Assembly: GCA_947172415.1 (NCBI GenBank)
Contig: OX359194.1
Location: 5,456,001 to 5,520,000 of the forward strand
Length of the DNA stretch: 64,000 nucleotides
Source of the DNA: Chondrosia reniformis
Taxonomy: Eukaryota > Porifera > Demospongiae > Chondrillida > Chondrillidae
Direction: 5' to 3'
The notes beneath the pieces were generated by a model. The model saw only the letters and a list, made by a program, of their open reading frames with translations, had not been told where the DNA came from and did no database searches. The position numbers and the translations under genes are program-made. Positions 1-11,691 of this stretch are shown here, piece after piece (position 1 is the first letter of the stretch; the number at the start of each line of letters is the position of its first letter).

Positions 1-102
1 TATTATATTTATATACTACGTACTATGCATATACGTATACGTAGCTACTACTTATTATATCATTTATAGAACTTATTCTTTATTAATGTTCATATTGTAT
101 AG

Positions 103-3100
103 AATCCTTACAAGTGAGAGGTGTTAGAATTAGTAAAGGGACATTAGATGGATCTCCATCTTTGACAGTTTCATGGATTGCAGCATCTGAATCTGGAGTA
201 ACTTACACTGTGTGGTATTCCACAAGTAGTGGTTCTACAACAGAACCGCCATCTGGAGCATCAGTACAGTCAGGAATTATTAGTGCATCTATCACATTGA
301 CTGATCTTTCACAAGGAACCACATACTACATTTGGGTAGCTGCTGTAAACGGACCTTACAGTTTGAGAACCTCAGCAATTACATTTCAAGGTACTAGTGT
401 AAGTAGAATATTAATGATCCATGTTTAGTGTATACACTAAATGAATATCTATGAAAACCTCTTATACGTATATTTGTACATATATATATTGTATACATGT
501 TAATGGAAACCTCAAAACTTATACAAATGTTATTGACAACCTCTTCATGATGTAGCACCTCCTCAAGTACAAGGAGTCTCTGTGATAGCCACAGTTAGTA
601 GAAGAAAGCCCTCCCTATTGGTTCGTTGGACTGCTCCGATAGGGCATGATATCTCTTATGTAGTACAGTATTCTGCAACCAATCAGAACACTCCTCCAAA
701 TGATGCTCTTGAAGTAATATCTTATTCAGCTTCCAGTTTACTTACAATTGGAATTCAAAGTGGAACAACATATTATGTTTGGGTTTGTGCTATATCTAAT
801 AAACTCCATGGAAAATACAGTAGAAGAGCAATGAATACAACCTTTCAAGGTACATACCTACGTAAACAAATGTACTTTACTGCAAAATTATTTTATGCAT
901 AGCTGCATGTCGTGTGATTGATGGACAAATGAACCAATTAATATAGAAGGAAACTTGACTTGTTTATTTTATATAGCTCATGATCAATCAACTGTAAGTC
1001 TTTGACCTGATGTTCACCATTTATTTCCTAAAATTCCTAACAATACTACCATTACGGTATAACATATAAAGATTTAACAGGCATCTTTATAACAGCTAGC
1101 CACTTGGTTGTGATCCAAGGGTAACCACTGATTCAAGGTTGCACTGTACATATGTAGTTTGAATATAACGTGCATACATAAACACTTTGAAATGGCATCC
1201 ACATAAATTTTATTTTATCCGAGGACAATTTAGGTTCAAGTATTGCATGATTTTAATGCCACATCAGTTTCTTGTTTGAAGGTATATATATAGAACTTTC
1301 ATTGACTGTATATACATGTCCCAACAGTTCCAGGTGCTCCCACTGGACTGGTTATAACTCCTCCACCTGACAAATGTGACCAGCTAAACTTATACTGGAC
1401 AGCACCCTCCAACACAGGAGGACTTCCTGTCAAGTACAGAGTATATAGCAATGGTGTTCTTGTACATCGTATTCTCAGTTCACCAAGAGCAGCCATTTTT
1501 GGACTAGCAATCAACTCTGAGTACAGAGTGAGAGTAATAGCTTTCAATGATTTGGGAGATGGAAAAGAAGTGACAGGAGTTGGAAGAACCAGACTACATG
1601 GTATATAATATATGTTGTGATCAACTGCATCAATTCTCTATTTAATCATCCTCTTTTCTGTAGCTCCCACAATCTCCTTTCTCTCTTCACCACATTCAAC
1701 AAGAATAACATTTACACTTTCATCACCACCGTTAATTGATTCATCACGCTGTACAATCACTCCCAATATTTCCAGTCTACCCACAAAGATGGTGTCCACC
1801 TCTGATTCTACTAAAGTACTAACTATTGAAGGTTTGACTTCTGGAGTTAACTATACCGTCACCTGCATCTCTTCAAGGGAAGGTTTGGTATCCTGTGATT
1901 CTGTGACCAGCAACATTGGTATGTACAAGTGTCATATATTATATAGATATACGTATAAAAGCTTCTTTATTAAATCATAATACAAGCTGGTTAATTGGGC
2001 TTGGTTACTATGATCCTACATACTAACAATCCTCCAAATCTCAACGGCACCTTATATAATTTCTTTTTTATATATACGTAATTATTTTAATTATTATTTG
2101 CGTAATTTTCTAATTTCTAATTACATTCCACTACCTATATCTTTATCTGCAGTTACCTTATTAGTATCTCCAAAGGTCACTGGTGTGTTTGTAAGAGTTG
2201 TATTTACTAAAGTACCTACTCTCACTATTAGCTGGACACCAATAACTGATTTTGATTATGACATTTCATACACTGTGTGGTATTCTACAAGCAGTGGTAC
2301 CACAACAGAACCACCATCTGGAGCCTCAACAATGTCGGGAATCACGGGTACAGTAGCTACAGTGAGTGGACTTACACAAGGTACGATCTACTATATTTGG
2401 GTAGCAGCTATTTCATCAGTTGGTGAAGGACCTTTCAGTACAAGAGTGTCAAAGAGAACGTATAGAGGTATTACTTGAAAGGAGCATTCTATTTATTAAT
2501 ATGTATAGTACCTGAGAATTTGGTCCATACAGTACATATCATATAAACAGTTTGAGCTATTGACCCTTACAGCATGTAAACATCAGGATCTATCAATGGC
2601 TCAAGTTTTATCTTACGTATATATTTTATGATAGTCCATCAATAGCTATACACATATAATTGTGAATATACTTTTGTGTTTCCTGATCACAGCTCCAGCA
2701 CAGGTTGAAAAGGTGGATCTAGTGAGTATCAGTTGTGTTCAACCAGCTCTTTGGGCATTCTGGTTGGCACCTTCCAGTGAACGTCCCATCCAAAACTATG
2801 AAATTGAGTACAGGTCATTAAATAGATCAACAGATTGGAATAGAGTATTGCCAAACCCAACTAGTACATCAGTTACAATAGGGAACCTTCAATCTGGACA
2901 AACCTACCAAGTGAGAGTGAGAGCTGTGTCTGATGTTGGATGTGGAGTGTGGAGCAAGCCTGTCCTTCAAAGCACAATTAATGGTAAATTACTGGTAGTG
3001 TATATAGGTTGGATTTCCTCTAGCTGTGGATTAACTGTATATATTGAGACAGTTAAAGCTTTCTTGATTGATTTCAATACTTCTTTTTAACTTTCAAACT

Positions 3101-4137
3101 GTAGATACTGATGAATGTTTAGCTAACAATGGTGGATGTGATCATATATGTCTGAATACACCAGGATCATATACTTGCGCTTGTAATACTGGCTATACAC
3201 TAAATGAAGATGGACACACATGTGGTAAGCAATCCTGTAAAGGGAAATTCCCGATTGTTGCCTTATTTAGAGTTCTTGTTTGACTAGAAAGAGATATAGA
3301 TACTTTTACTGTATATTTATAAAATAACTAAGTTTATATTTTTTAGATAACATAATAACAGTCAACTTTGTGGAGATAAGTGCTTCAGGATATGAAGGAC
3401 AGACTGTAGTACTAACTGTTGAGAGAGAAGGGTGGATAGCCACACCTCTTGTAGTGACTGTGAGAGTAGTAGAACTAACCATCTGTCTCTATGGAAGTGG
3501 TAAGCTGATATCACATCTGAAGCTGTAGCAGTACTTTGCTTTAGGTCATTGTTAATTTCAGTCAAAGCTATATATGTGTGTGTGTGGGAGGTTACTGGCT
3601 TAATTTGCATTGTTTACATATAATTTTAGGGAATAACCGCGATACTGGCATAGGTTAATTAATTAGGTTAATTAATGAATATTTTTCAAAGCTAAAAAAA
3701 TATATGTGAGTATGTATATAATGTGATACTGACATTTTTATCACTAATGGAGTCCACTTTACAGCATAGAGAGAAGAGAGATTAAAATACTACTTACTTA
3801 CTACTACTTACTGTAATTAAATTAATCCAATCATTATAATACATATTCAAATTAAGTATAATAGGCACACTCATATTTGCTAACCATGAAACATGTAGTT
3901 ATGGTATTTTCATATGACCCAACTCATGCAGCTAATGAAGGTGATTATGTTCTGAGGAATTCTACACTGACCTTCTCTGAAGTTTACAAGTCATTTGAGA
4001 GACAGCACATATCAGTGGAACTAGTGGCCGATGAAGATGATGGAGAGAGAGATGAAGTGTTTCATATTCTCATTGACACTCCCTTTGGAATACAAAGCAA
4101 GAGAAGAGCAGTCACTTGTTTAATACATAATGCATAA
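103..4137 (+). CDS. Copy 1: FN3-EGF-Calx-beta secreted protein, 3' part
   Basis: Tail of a family gene whose signal-peptide, Ig and FN3-1 exons lie before the window. Exons by GT-AG borders and frame: FN3-2 103-390, FN3-3 556-849, FN3-4 1328-1600, FN3-5 1664-1918, FN3-6 2153-2467, FN3-7 2693-2983, EGF 3105-3224, Calx-beta first half 3347-3499, second half and TAA stop 3932-4137. All internal introns are phase 1 and every exon length keeps frame. The FN3 exons show the strand-B Trp and the strand-F Tyr (TYYIWV, TYYVWV). The EGF has DTDEC and six Cys, as in calcium-binding EGF. The last exon has ANEGDY and [11 protein letters not shown], typical of Calx-beta. FN3-2 lacks four codons (VNGPYS where others have VTDKDQGPYS). 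FN3-6 carries the non-converted form ([16 protein letters not shown]). Role: extracellular adhesion or matrix protein by inference. Confidence 0.85.
3590..3858. other. Inverted intron segment, copy 1 (Calx-beta intron)
   Basis: This part of the intron between the Calx-beta exons is the reverse complement of the matching segment in copies 2, 3, 4 and 7. For example GGTTACTGGCTTAATTTGC here corresponds to AAGCCAGTAACCTC elsewhere, and TTATCACTAATGGAGTCCAC corresponds to GTGGACTCCATTAGTGATAA. Copy 5 has the same inverted orientation. Edges are approximate. Confidence 0.75.
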
Positions 4138-4387
4138 GTACTGTAACTCCTGTATAGGCTACTATAAATTATAGGCTATAAACTAATATAGTTTTGTTAC
4201 TTCTACTTGAAAAATGCAGTTGGATAGATTATCTATTATACGTAATTAATTATAATCTTATTTGGCATACAGTACACAGCTGTAGGAAGGTTAGAAAAAC
4301 ACCTCCAGTATACGTAATATACTTACCAGTGTACGCATTGATTTCTTGCTCAATGGAAGCCGATACGTTAGTGATATATAGAAAAAA

Positions 4388-7300
4388 ATGGAAGTCGGCT
4401 CAGCTTCAGGTATTTGGATACTTCTCATTTTCTGTTCTTCTAAAGGTACTGTACTTTTTTAGTAATGATTAGATTCATTAATTAAAATATAGATTACGTA
4501 GTCTATGATAAATCTATATATGATTAAAACAAGTGAAAAGAGACACTTATGTATGAAAAGAGCTTACTGTACCTAGATATTATTTAGTATCGTGCACGGA
4601 GGGTATATGGCTTCGTCTTTTATCTTGCCTTCGCTCTCTCCCGCAGTTGCGTCACAACCAGCTACAACTATTACAGTTGGATCAGGTTCTCCAGTCGACA
4701 TAACTGCAACACCTACCATTAATCAATCAGTAGAGTTATGGTGTAGCAGGACACAGGCAGGCAAGAAGTGGTATACTACAGGAAGTAGAGTAAAAGCCAC
4801 TCCAGGTGAAGTGTGGACAACTGGTGGACCTGCTAGGAAATTAGGTTTTTCTACATTTTCTACAAGTCATGCTGGAACATACTCTTGTCTTGACTATGAA
4901 TGAAATGACCACAACAACTTACACAGTAGTGCTTGGTAAGTTTGTAAAACTAAATGCAGAACATAGCTGTCCTATTGTGTATATGTGCAGAGTTATGATT
5001 CAACTCACAGCCATAGTTACCAAATATTATGTGTTTAAAGGTAGGAATTTGATGTAGCAACTTTATAAGACAATACTTAAGTCAGGTCCTTAATGTACGT
5101 ATAATTGAAAGCTGAAATTCTTTGCACATAAAGTATACTTTAAGCTACAAGCCCAACCTTTGTATCTTAGCTACCCCACCATGGTAGATTTAGTTGTTAC
5201 AGTTGTAGTTCACATTGTTAGTTTAATTTATTATTATATATGTAAATAATGTATCATAATACATATATATATGTAAAGTTATTAGGTTCACTATTTATAT
5301 CTTAGCTACCCCAACTCCTCCACCACAAGTCCAAGGTGTTGACATTTCAAGAGGAATATCTAATGGATCTGTGTCATTGACAGTTTCATGGACTGCAGTA
5401 CCTGGATCTGAAATAACCTACACTGTGTGGTATTCTACAAATAGTGGCACTACTGCAGAACCACCATCTGGAGCATTAAATGTGTCAGGTATCACTGGTA
5501 CATCAACTACACTGAGTAGACTTGCACAATGTACAACCTACTATATTTGGGTATCAGCTGTTTCATCAGGTGTACCAGGAACTTACAGCATGAGAATGTC
5601 AGAGATTACCTATTCAGGTAATGTCACTATAATAGGTCCCTTATTGTTGGGATCAATGTTTTCAAAATGATAGGGTTATGATAATGTACCTATACAATAC
5701 ATACAATTTTGCGTTGGGACCAATATATATGTATACCTATATACATTCAATGTTTTAAAATTAAAGCTAGTCACTTCATTCACTTATCATGACTGTGAAA
5801 TGATGAGTCACCATTAATTGGTATATACAGAATGGAACAGTTAGTAGTACAGAATGGTTAGTTTAAGGTATTTTTGTATGTTTGTGAATGATTACGTGTT
5901 CCTTATATGTATATCGTTACGATAATTATATTATTATGATTTTTTTAAGGATCTTTATTTTATTATGTATTTCATAGCGTCTATTTTACACCAATAAGAA
6001 CATACGATATCACACCTACACCACATACAGTATATACTCCTTAATAAATGTTTCCTCTACTTTGATGTTGAGCCATAACTTAAAATTCAAATGTGTTTGA
6101 CTTCATTAAAATTTATATACTACTCTATATTCGTAGCTAATACTAAATATGTCCTTTATATGTACTATTTATTATTCATATTGTATAGAATCCTTACAAG
6201 TTAGAGATGTTAGAATTAGTAAAGGGGCGTTAGATGGATCTCCATCTTTGACAGTTTCATGGATTGTGGTATCTGAATCTGGAGTAACTTACACTGTGTG
6301 GTATTCCCCAAGTAGTGGTACTACAACAGAACCACCATCTGGAGCATCAGTACTGTCAGGAATTATTAGTGCATCAGCCACATTGACTGATCTTTCACAA
6401 GGAACCACATACTACATTTGGGTAGCTGCTGTAACAGACAAGGATCAAGGACCCTACAGTTTGAGATCCTCAGCAATTACATTTCAAGGTACTAGTGTAA
6501 GTAGAATATCAATGGTCCTTGTTTAGTGTATACGTATGTATATATATACACTAAATGAGTGAAAACCTCTTATATTTTGTATACATATAAATTGTGTATA
6601 TATTAACCTCTTTATTATGTAGCACCTCCTCAAGTACAAGGAGTCTCTGTGATAGCTACTGTTAGTAGAAGAAGGCCCTCCCTATTGGTTCGTTGGACTG
6701 CTCCGATTGGGCAGAATATCTCCTATGTTGTGCAGTATTCTGCAACCAATCAGAACACTCCTCCAAATGATGCCCTTGAATTAATATCTTATTACTCTTC
6801 CATTTTACTTACAATTGGAATTCAAAGTGGAACAACATATTATGTTTGGGTTTGTGCTATATCTAATAAACTCCATGGAAAATACAGTAGAAGAGCTATG
6901 AATACAACTTTTCAAGGTACCCATGATAGAGTACTGGTGCCTTAACTAGAAGTCTTTCGCATTAGTACAGTGTGGTTAATGATATACACGTTTGTACATT
7001 TAGCAGGCATATATATATCAGCTTGTTGTGACCCAGGGTAACTGCTGATTGCACTGTACATAGGGACATAAACATTTGCACTTACATCATACATACATAT
7101 AATGTATTAAAATGAAAATGGCATCATTTATACACATTATTTCTCAGAGGAGAATTTAGGTTCAAGTATTGCATGATTTAATGACTATCAGTTCCTTGTT
7201 TGAAGGTATGAACTTTCATTGACTGTCTATACATGTCCTAACAGTTCCAGGTGCTCCCACTGGACTGGTTATAACTCCTCCACCTGACAAATGTGACCAG

Positions 7301-10300
7301 CTGAACTTACACTGGACAGCACCCTCCAACACAGGAGGACTTCCTGTCAAGTACAGAGTGTACAGCAATGGTGTTCTTGTACATCGTATTCTCAGTTCAC
7401 CAAGAGCAGCCATTCTTGGACTAGCAATCAACTCTGAGTACAGAGTGAGAGTAATAGCTTTCAATGATTTGGGAGATGGAAAAGAAGTGACAGGGGTTAG
7501 AAGAACCAGACAACATGGTATATAATATATGTTGTGGTCAACTGCATCAATTCTCTATATAATCATCCTATTTTCTGTAGCTCCCACAATCTCCTTTCTC
7601 TCTTCACCACATTCAACAAGAATAACATTTACACTTTCATCACCACCGTTAATTGATTCATCAAACTGTACAATCTTGCCCAACATTTCTGGTCTACCCA
7701 CACAGATGGTGTCCACCTCTGATTCTACTAAAGTACTAACTGTTGAAGGTTTGACTTCTGGAGTTAACTATACTGTCACCTGCATCTCTTCAAGGGAAGG
7801 TTTGGTATCCTGTGATTCTGTGACCAGCAACATTGGTACGTACAAGTGTATTATACTATATAGATATAAAAGCTTCTTTATTTAATCATAATAGAAGAAG
7901 TTGGTTAATTAGGTTATTAGGGAGTTAAATGGGAGACATCAAGACACATTCAAACCTACTGTACCGACCTTTTAAATGGTCTATACCAATATAATTGGAA
8001 CAATATCATACCATATACAAAGAGGTTTTGACCAGTCTCTACCACCAATTTTGACTGACTAGCATGAATATGAAGTTTGTACTGTAATAATTATTCCATT
8101 GATCACAGTGTGTAGCTAACAGGCTAATATGGTAAAGTGTGTCTATTTGTCGGGAGTGCATAATGAATAAAAAAACGAATTATGCACCCCTGGTTTGTTG
8201 ATCTCAAAAAAGGTTAAGTTAGTGCTAGAGTTGGAATTGGAAATATATATAATATTCTTTATTATAGCTAATCCTACGTACTAACAATCCTCCAAATCTG
8301 AACTGCACCTTTAAAAAATTATTCTATATATAATTTTAATTATGATTTACATAATTTTCTAATTTTTGAATACTTTTAACTACCTATATCTTCATCTGCA
8401 GTTACCTTATCAGTACCTCCAAAGGTCACTGGTGTGTTTGTAAGAGTTGTATTTACTAAAGTGCCTACTCTCACTATTAGCTGGACACCAATAACTGATT
8501 TTGATTATGACATTTCATACACTGTGTGGTATTCTACAAATAGTGGTACTACTGCAGAACCACCATTTGGAGCATTTAATGTGTCAGGTATCACTGGTAC
8601 ATCAACTACACTGAGTGGACTTGCACATGGTACAACCTACTATATTTGGGTAGCAGTAATTTCATCAGTTGGTGAAGGACCTTTCAGTTCAAGAGTGTCA
8701 AAGAGAACGTATAAAGGTATTACTTGAAAGAAGCATGTATGTACGTATATTACCTGAGACTTTGGTCCGTACAGTACACATCATACAAGTAATCAGGAAT
8801 AATCTTAGTGTGTCAGAATTTCTAAATTTTCCCATTGGGCATGCTCCCTGCCTCCCTTAGCTGACAAAAACATCCTCCTCCTTTACATTACTTACTTTAC
8901 ATGTTTTCATCTTGAGTAATGATATATACGTACATATAATTGTGAATATACTTTTGTGTTTCCTGATCACAGCTCCAGCACAGGTTGAAAAGGTGGATCT
9001 AGTGAGTCTCAGTTGTGTTCAATCAGCTCTTTGGGCGTTCTGGTTGGCACCTTCAAGTGAACGTCCCATCCAAAACTATGAAATCGAGTACAAGTCATTA
9101 AATAGATCAACAGATTGGAATAGAGTATTGCCAAACCCAACTAGTACATCAGTTGCAATAGAGAACCTTCAATCTGGACATACCTACCAAGTGAGAGTGA
9201 GAGCTGTGTCTGATGTTGGATGTGGAGTGTGGAGCAAGCCTGTCCTTCAATGCACAATTAATGGTAAATTACTGTTAGTGTATATACGTACATAGGTTGG
9301 ACTTCCTTTAGCTGTGGATCAGCTGTATATATTGAGATAGTTAAGGCTTCCTTGATTGATTTCAATACTTCTTTTTAATTTTCAAACTGTAGATACTGAT
9401 GAATGTTTAGCTAACAATGGTGGATGTGATCATATATGTCTGAATACACCAGGATCATATACTTGTGCTTGTAATACTGGCTATACACTAAATGCAGATG
9501 GACACACATGTGGTAAGCAATCCTATAAAGGGAAATTTCCAATTGTTTTCTTATTTAAAGTTCTTGTTTGACTAGAAAGAGATCTAGATACACTGTACAG
9601 TTTCACTGTATAAAATGACTAAGTTTTTATTTTTTAGATAACATAGTAACAGTCAACTTTGTGGAGATAAGTGCTTCAGGATACGAAGGACAGACTGTAG
9701 TACTAACTGTTGAGAGAGAAGGGTGGATAGCCACACCTCTTGTAGTGACTGTGAGAGTAGTAGAACTAGACATCTGTCTCTATGGAAGTGGTAAGCTGAC
9801 ATCACATCTGAAGCTGTAGCAGTACTTTGCTTTAGGTTGAGGTCTTACATCTTAAAGTCACAGCTATATCTATGTATGTGTACGTGTACCTATTATCCTT
9901 CATTTGAATTAAAATATACTGGATTTAATTTTTTTTAAATTTACATAAGTCTCTCTTACTCTATGCTACATAGTGGACTCAATTAGTGATAAAAATGTCA
10001 GCATCAAATATATACATACATACAACTTTGAAATACAATCAGTAATTAATCTAATTAATTAACCCATACATTTAAATGAATCTTCTGAATTTGATTAAAT
10101 GGAAATACACTTCCTTATGTCTATATTAATTTAGGAAGTAAGTATTTATGGTGCATGGTTATTCCCTAAAAGTAATTTTAGTGAATAATCACCACCAATA
10201 ATTGTATTGTTGTAAATAATACAAATAAGCCAGTAACCTCACATACAATCATATTTGTTAACCATGAAACATGTAGTCATGGTATTTTCATATGACCCAA

Positions 10301-10512
10301 CTCATGCAGCTAATGAAGGTGATTATGTTTTGAGGAATTCTACACTGACCTTCTCTGAAGTTTACAAGTCATTTGAGAGACAGCACATATCAGTGGAACT
10401 AGTGGCCGATGAAGATGATGGAGAGAGAGATGAAGTGTTTCATATTCTCATTGACACTCCCTTTGGAATACAAAGCAAGAGAAGAGCAGTCACTTGTTTG
10501 ATACATATATAA
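4388..10512 (+). pseudogene. Copy 2: SP-Ig-FN3x7-EGF-Calx-beta gene, Ig exon frameshifted
   Basis: Full exon set. Signal peptide 4388-4445 (MEVGSASGIWILLIFCSSK), Ig 4647-4935, FN3-1 5306-5617, FN3-2 6189-6488, FN3-3 6623-6916, FN3-4 7245-7517, FN3-5 7581-7835, FN3-6 8402-8716, FN3-7 8973-9263, EGF 9393-9512, Calx-beta 9638-9790 and 10310-10512. The start is the ATG at 4388 because it gives the same hydrophobic leader as other copies; an ATG at 4354 is in another frame. The Ig exon is 289 nt, not a multiple of three. After the strand-F motif HAGTYSC the frame shifts and reaches TGA at 4901-4903, so the full protein is unlikely to be made. All downstream exons are open. FN3-6 carries a tract copied from FN3-1 (TAEPPFGAFNVSG). 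Copy 5 is its closest relative in several introns. Confidence 0.8.
8795..8885. repeat. Dispersed repeat fragment in FN3-6/FN3-7 intron, copy 2
   Basis: A short repeat-like block around TTTTCCCATTGGGCATG, followed by a C-rich stretch and GACAAAAACATCCTCC. Diverged versions sit in the same intron of copy 4 (about 33460-33560), copy 7 (about 55050-55150) and copy 8 (about 62695-62795). Copies 1, 3 and 6 have unrelated sequence there. Probably an old transposon fragment present before these copies split; family unknown. Confidence 0.45.
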
Positions 10513-10764
10513 TATATAAGTACTGCTGTATAGGCCAGTAATACAGTATACTGTTTTGTTACTTCTATACTTGAAAAATGCACCTAACAGTATGATTATG
10601 GATAGATTATATTATATAGCTATAATTAATTGTAGTCTTATTTGGCACACAGTACACAGCGAAGGAAGGTTGGAAAAACACCTCCAGTATATGTAATATA
10701 CTTACCAGTGTGCACATTGCATGATTTCTTGCTCAATGGAAGCCGATACGTTAGTGATAGAAAA

Positions 10765-11691
10765 ATGGTATCTGGAAACTTCTCATTTGGATCCTTTTCT
10801 GTTCTTCTAAAGGTAAGCTTTTACCATTCATAATTAGATTCATTAATTAAAATAAAATAGATTACGTAGTCTATATGATTAAAATAAGGGAGAAGTGACA
10901 TTTCAATATTTTGTATCGAAAAAGAGCTTACTGACAAACCGTACCTAGATATTTAGTATCGTGCACAGAGGGTATATGGCTTCGAAGGGTCTTTTATATA
11001 TTATCTTGCCTACGTTCTCTACCGTAGTTGCTTCACAACTAACTACAACTATATATTACAGTTGGATCAGGTTATCAAGTCGACATAACTGCAACACCTA
11101 CCATTAGTCAACCAGTAGAGTTACAGTGTAGCAGGACACTAGCATACGATTGCAAGCGGTGGTATACTACAGGAAGTACAGTTAATACCACTCCAGGTGA
11201 AGTGTGGACAACTGGTGGACATGCTAGGAAATTAGGTTTTTCTACATTTTCTACAAGACATGCTGGAACATACTCTTGTCATGTAGGTAAAGAGGATATA
11301 ACAACTTACACAGTAGTTACTAAATGCAGAACATATATATATAGCATGTCATATTGTGTATATATATGTGCAGAGTTATGATTCAACTCGCAGCCATATA
11401 TAGTTATATATATACCACATATTATATGTTTAAACCATAAAGTAGGAACTTGATGTACATATAGTTTTCATTAACTTAATGCGTAAGTCAGGTATTTATA
11501 TATATAATTAAAAATTTAAATTCTTTGCACATAAAGTATACCCATACTATAATTGGTATTGTTTGAAGTGTATATGTATTAATCCTTGCCCAATTTTTGC
11601 ATCTTAGCTATACCCCCACTCCACCACCACAAGTCCAAGGTGTTGACATTACAAGAGGAATATCTAATGGATCTGTGTCATTGACAGTTTC
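10765..11691 (+). pseudogene. Beheaded remnant: decayed signal-peptide, Ig and FN3-1 fragment
   Basis: The 5' end of another family copy. The first exon (ATG 10765, donor after 10812) has lost bases against copy 5, so it leaves in phase 0 instead of phase 1. The Ig exon starts at 11028 after CCGTAG but carries small insertions (ACTATATATTACAG) and loses its normal end: the usual GCTTG donor is missing near 11316. FN3-1 begins at 11608 and stops matching at 11691, just after TTGACAGTTTC, where unrelated sequence begins. The remaining FN3 tail is missing here. A matching FN3-2 to Calx-beta tail resumes near 17097 within copy 3, so the two look like parts of one copy split by a 5.4 kb segment. 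Confidence 0.8.

Noticed and set aside
3362-3610. Minus-strand frames over the first Calx-beta exon (also near 27427, 34331, 39767, 45816 and 63576)
   Set aside because: Shadows of the sense Calx-beta exon; no start context or domain of their own.
4354-4472. Upstream ATG of copy 2 (MEADTLVIYRKKW...)
   Set aside because: In a different frame from the conserved leader, and not kept in other copies.
7216-7464. Minus-strand 82-residue frames repeated across the array (also near 1299, 18584, 38285, 43702, 52902 and 61415)
   Set aside because: They are exact antisense shadows of the FN3-4 exon, conserved only because that exon is.
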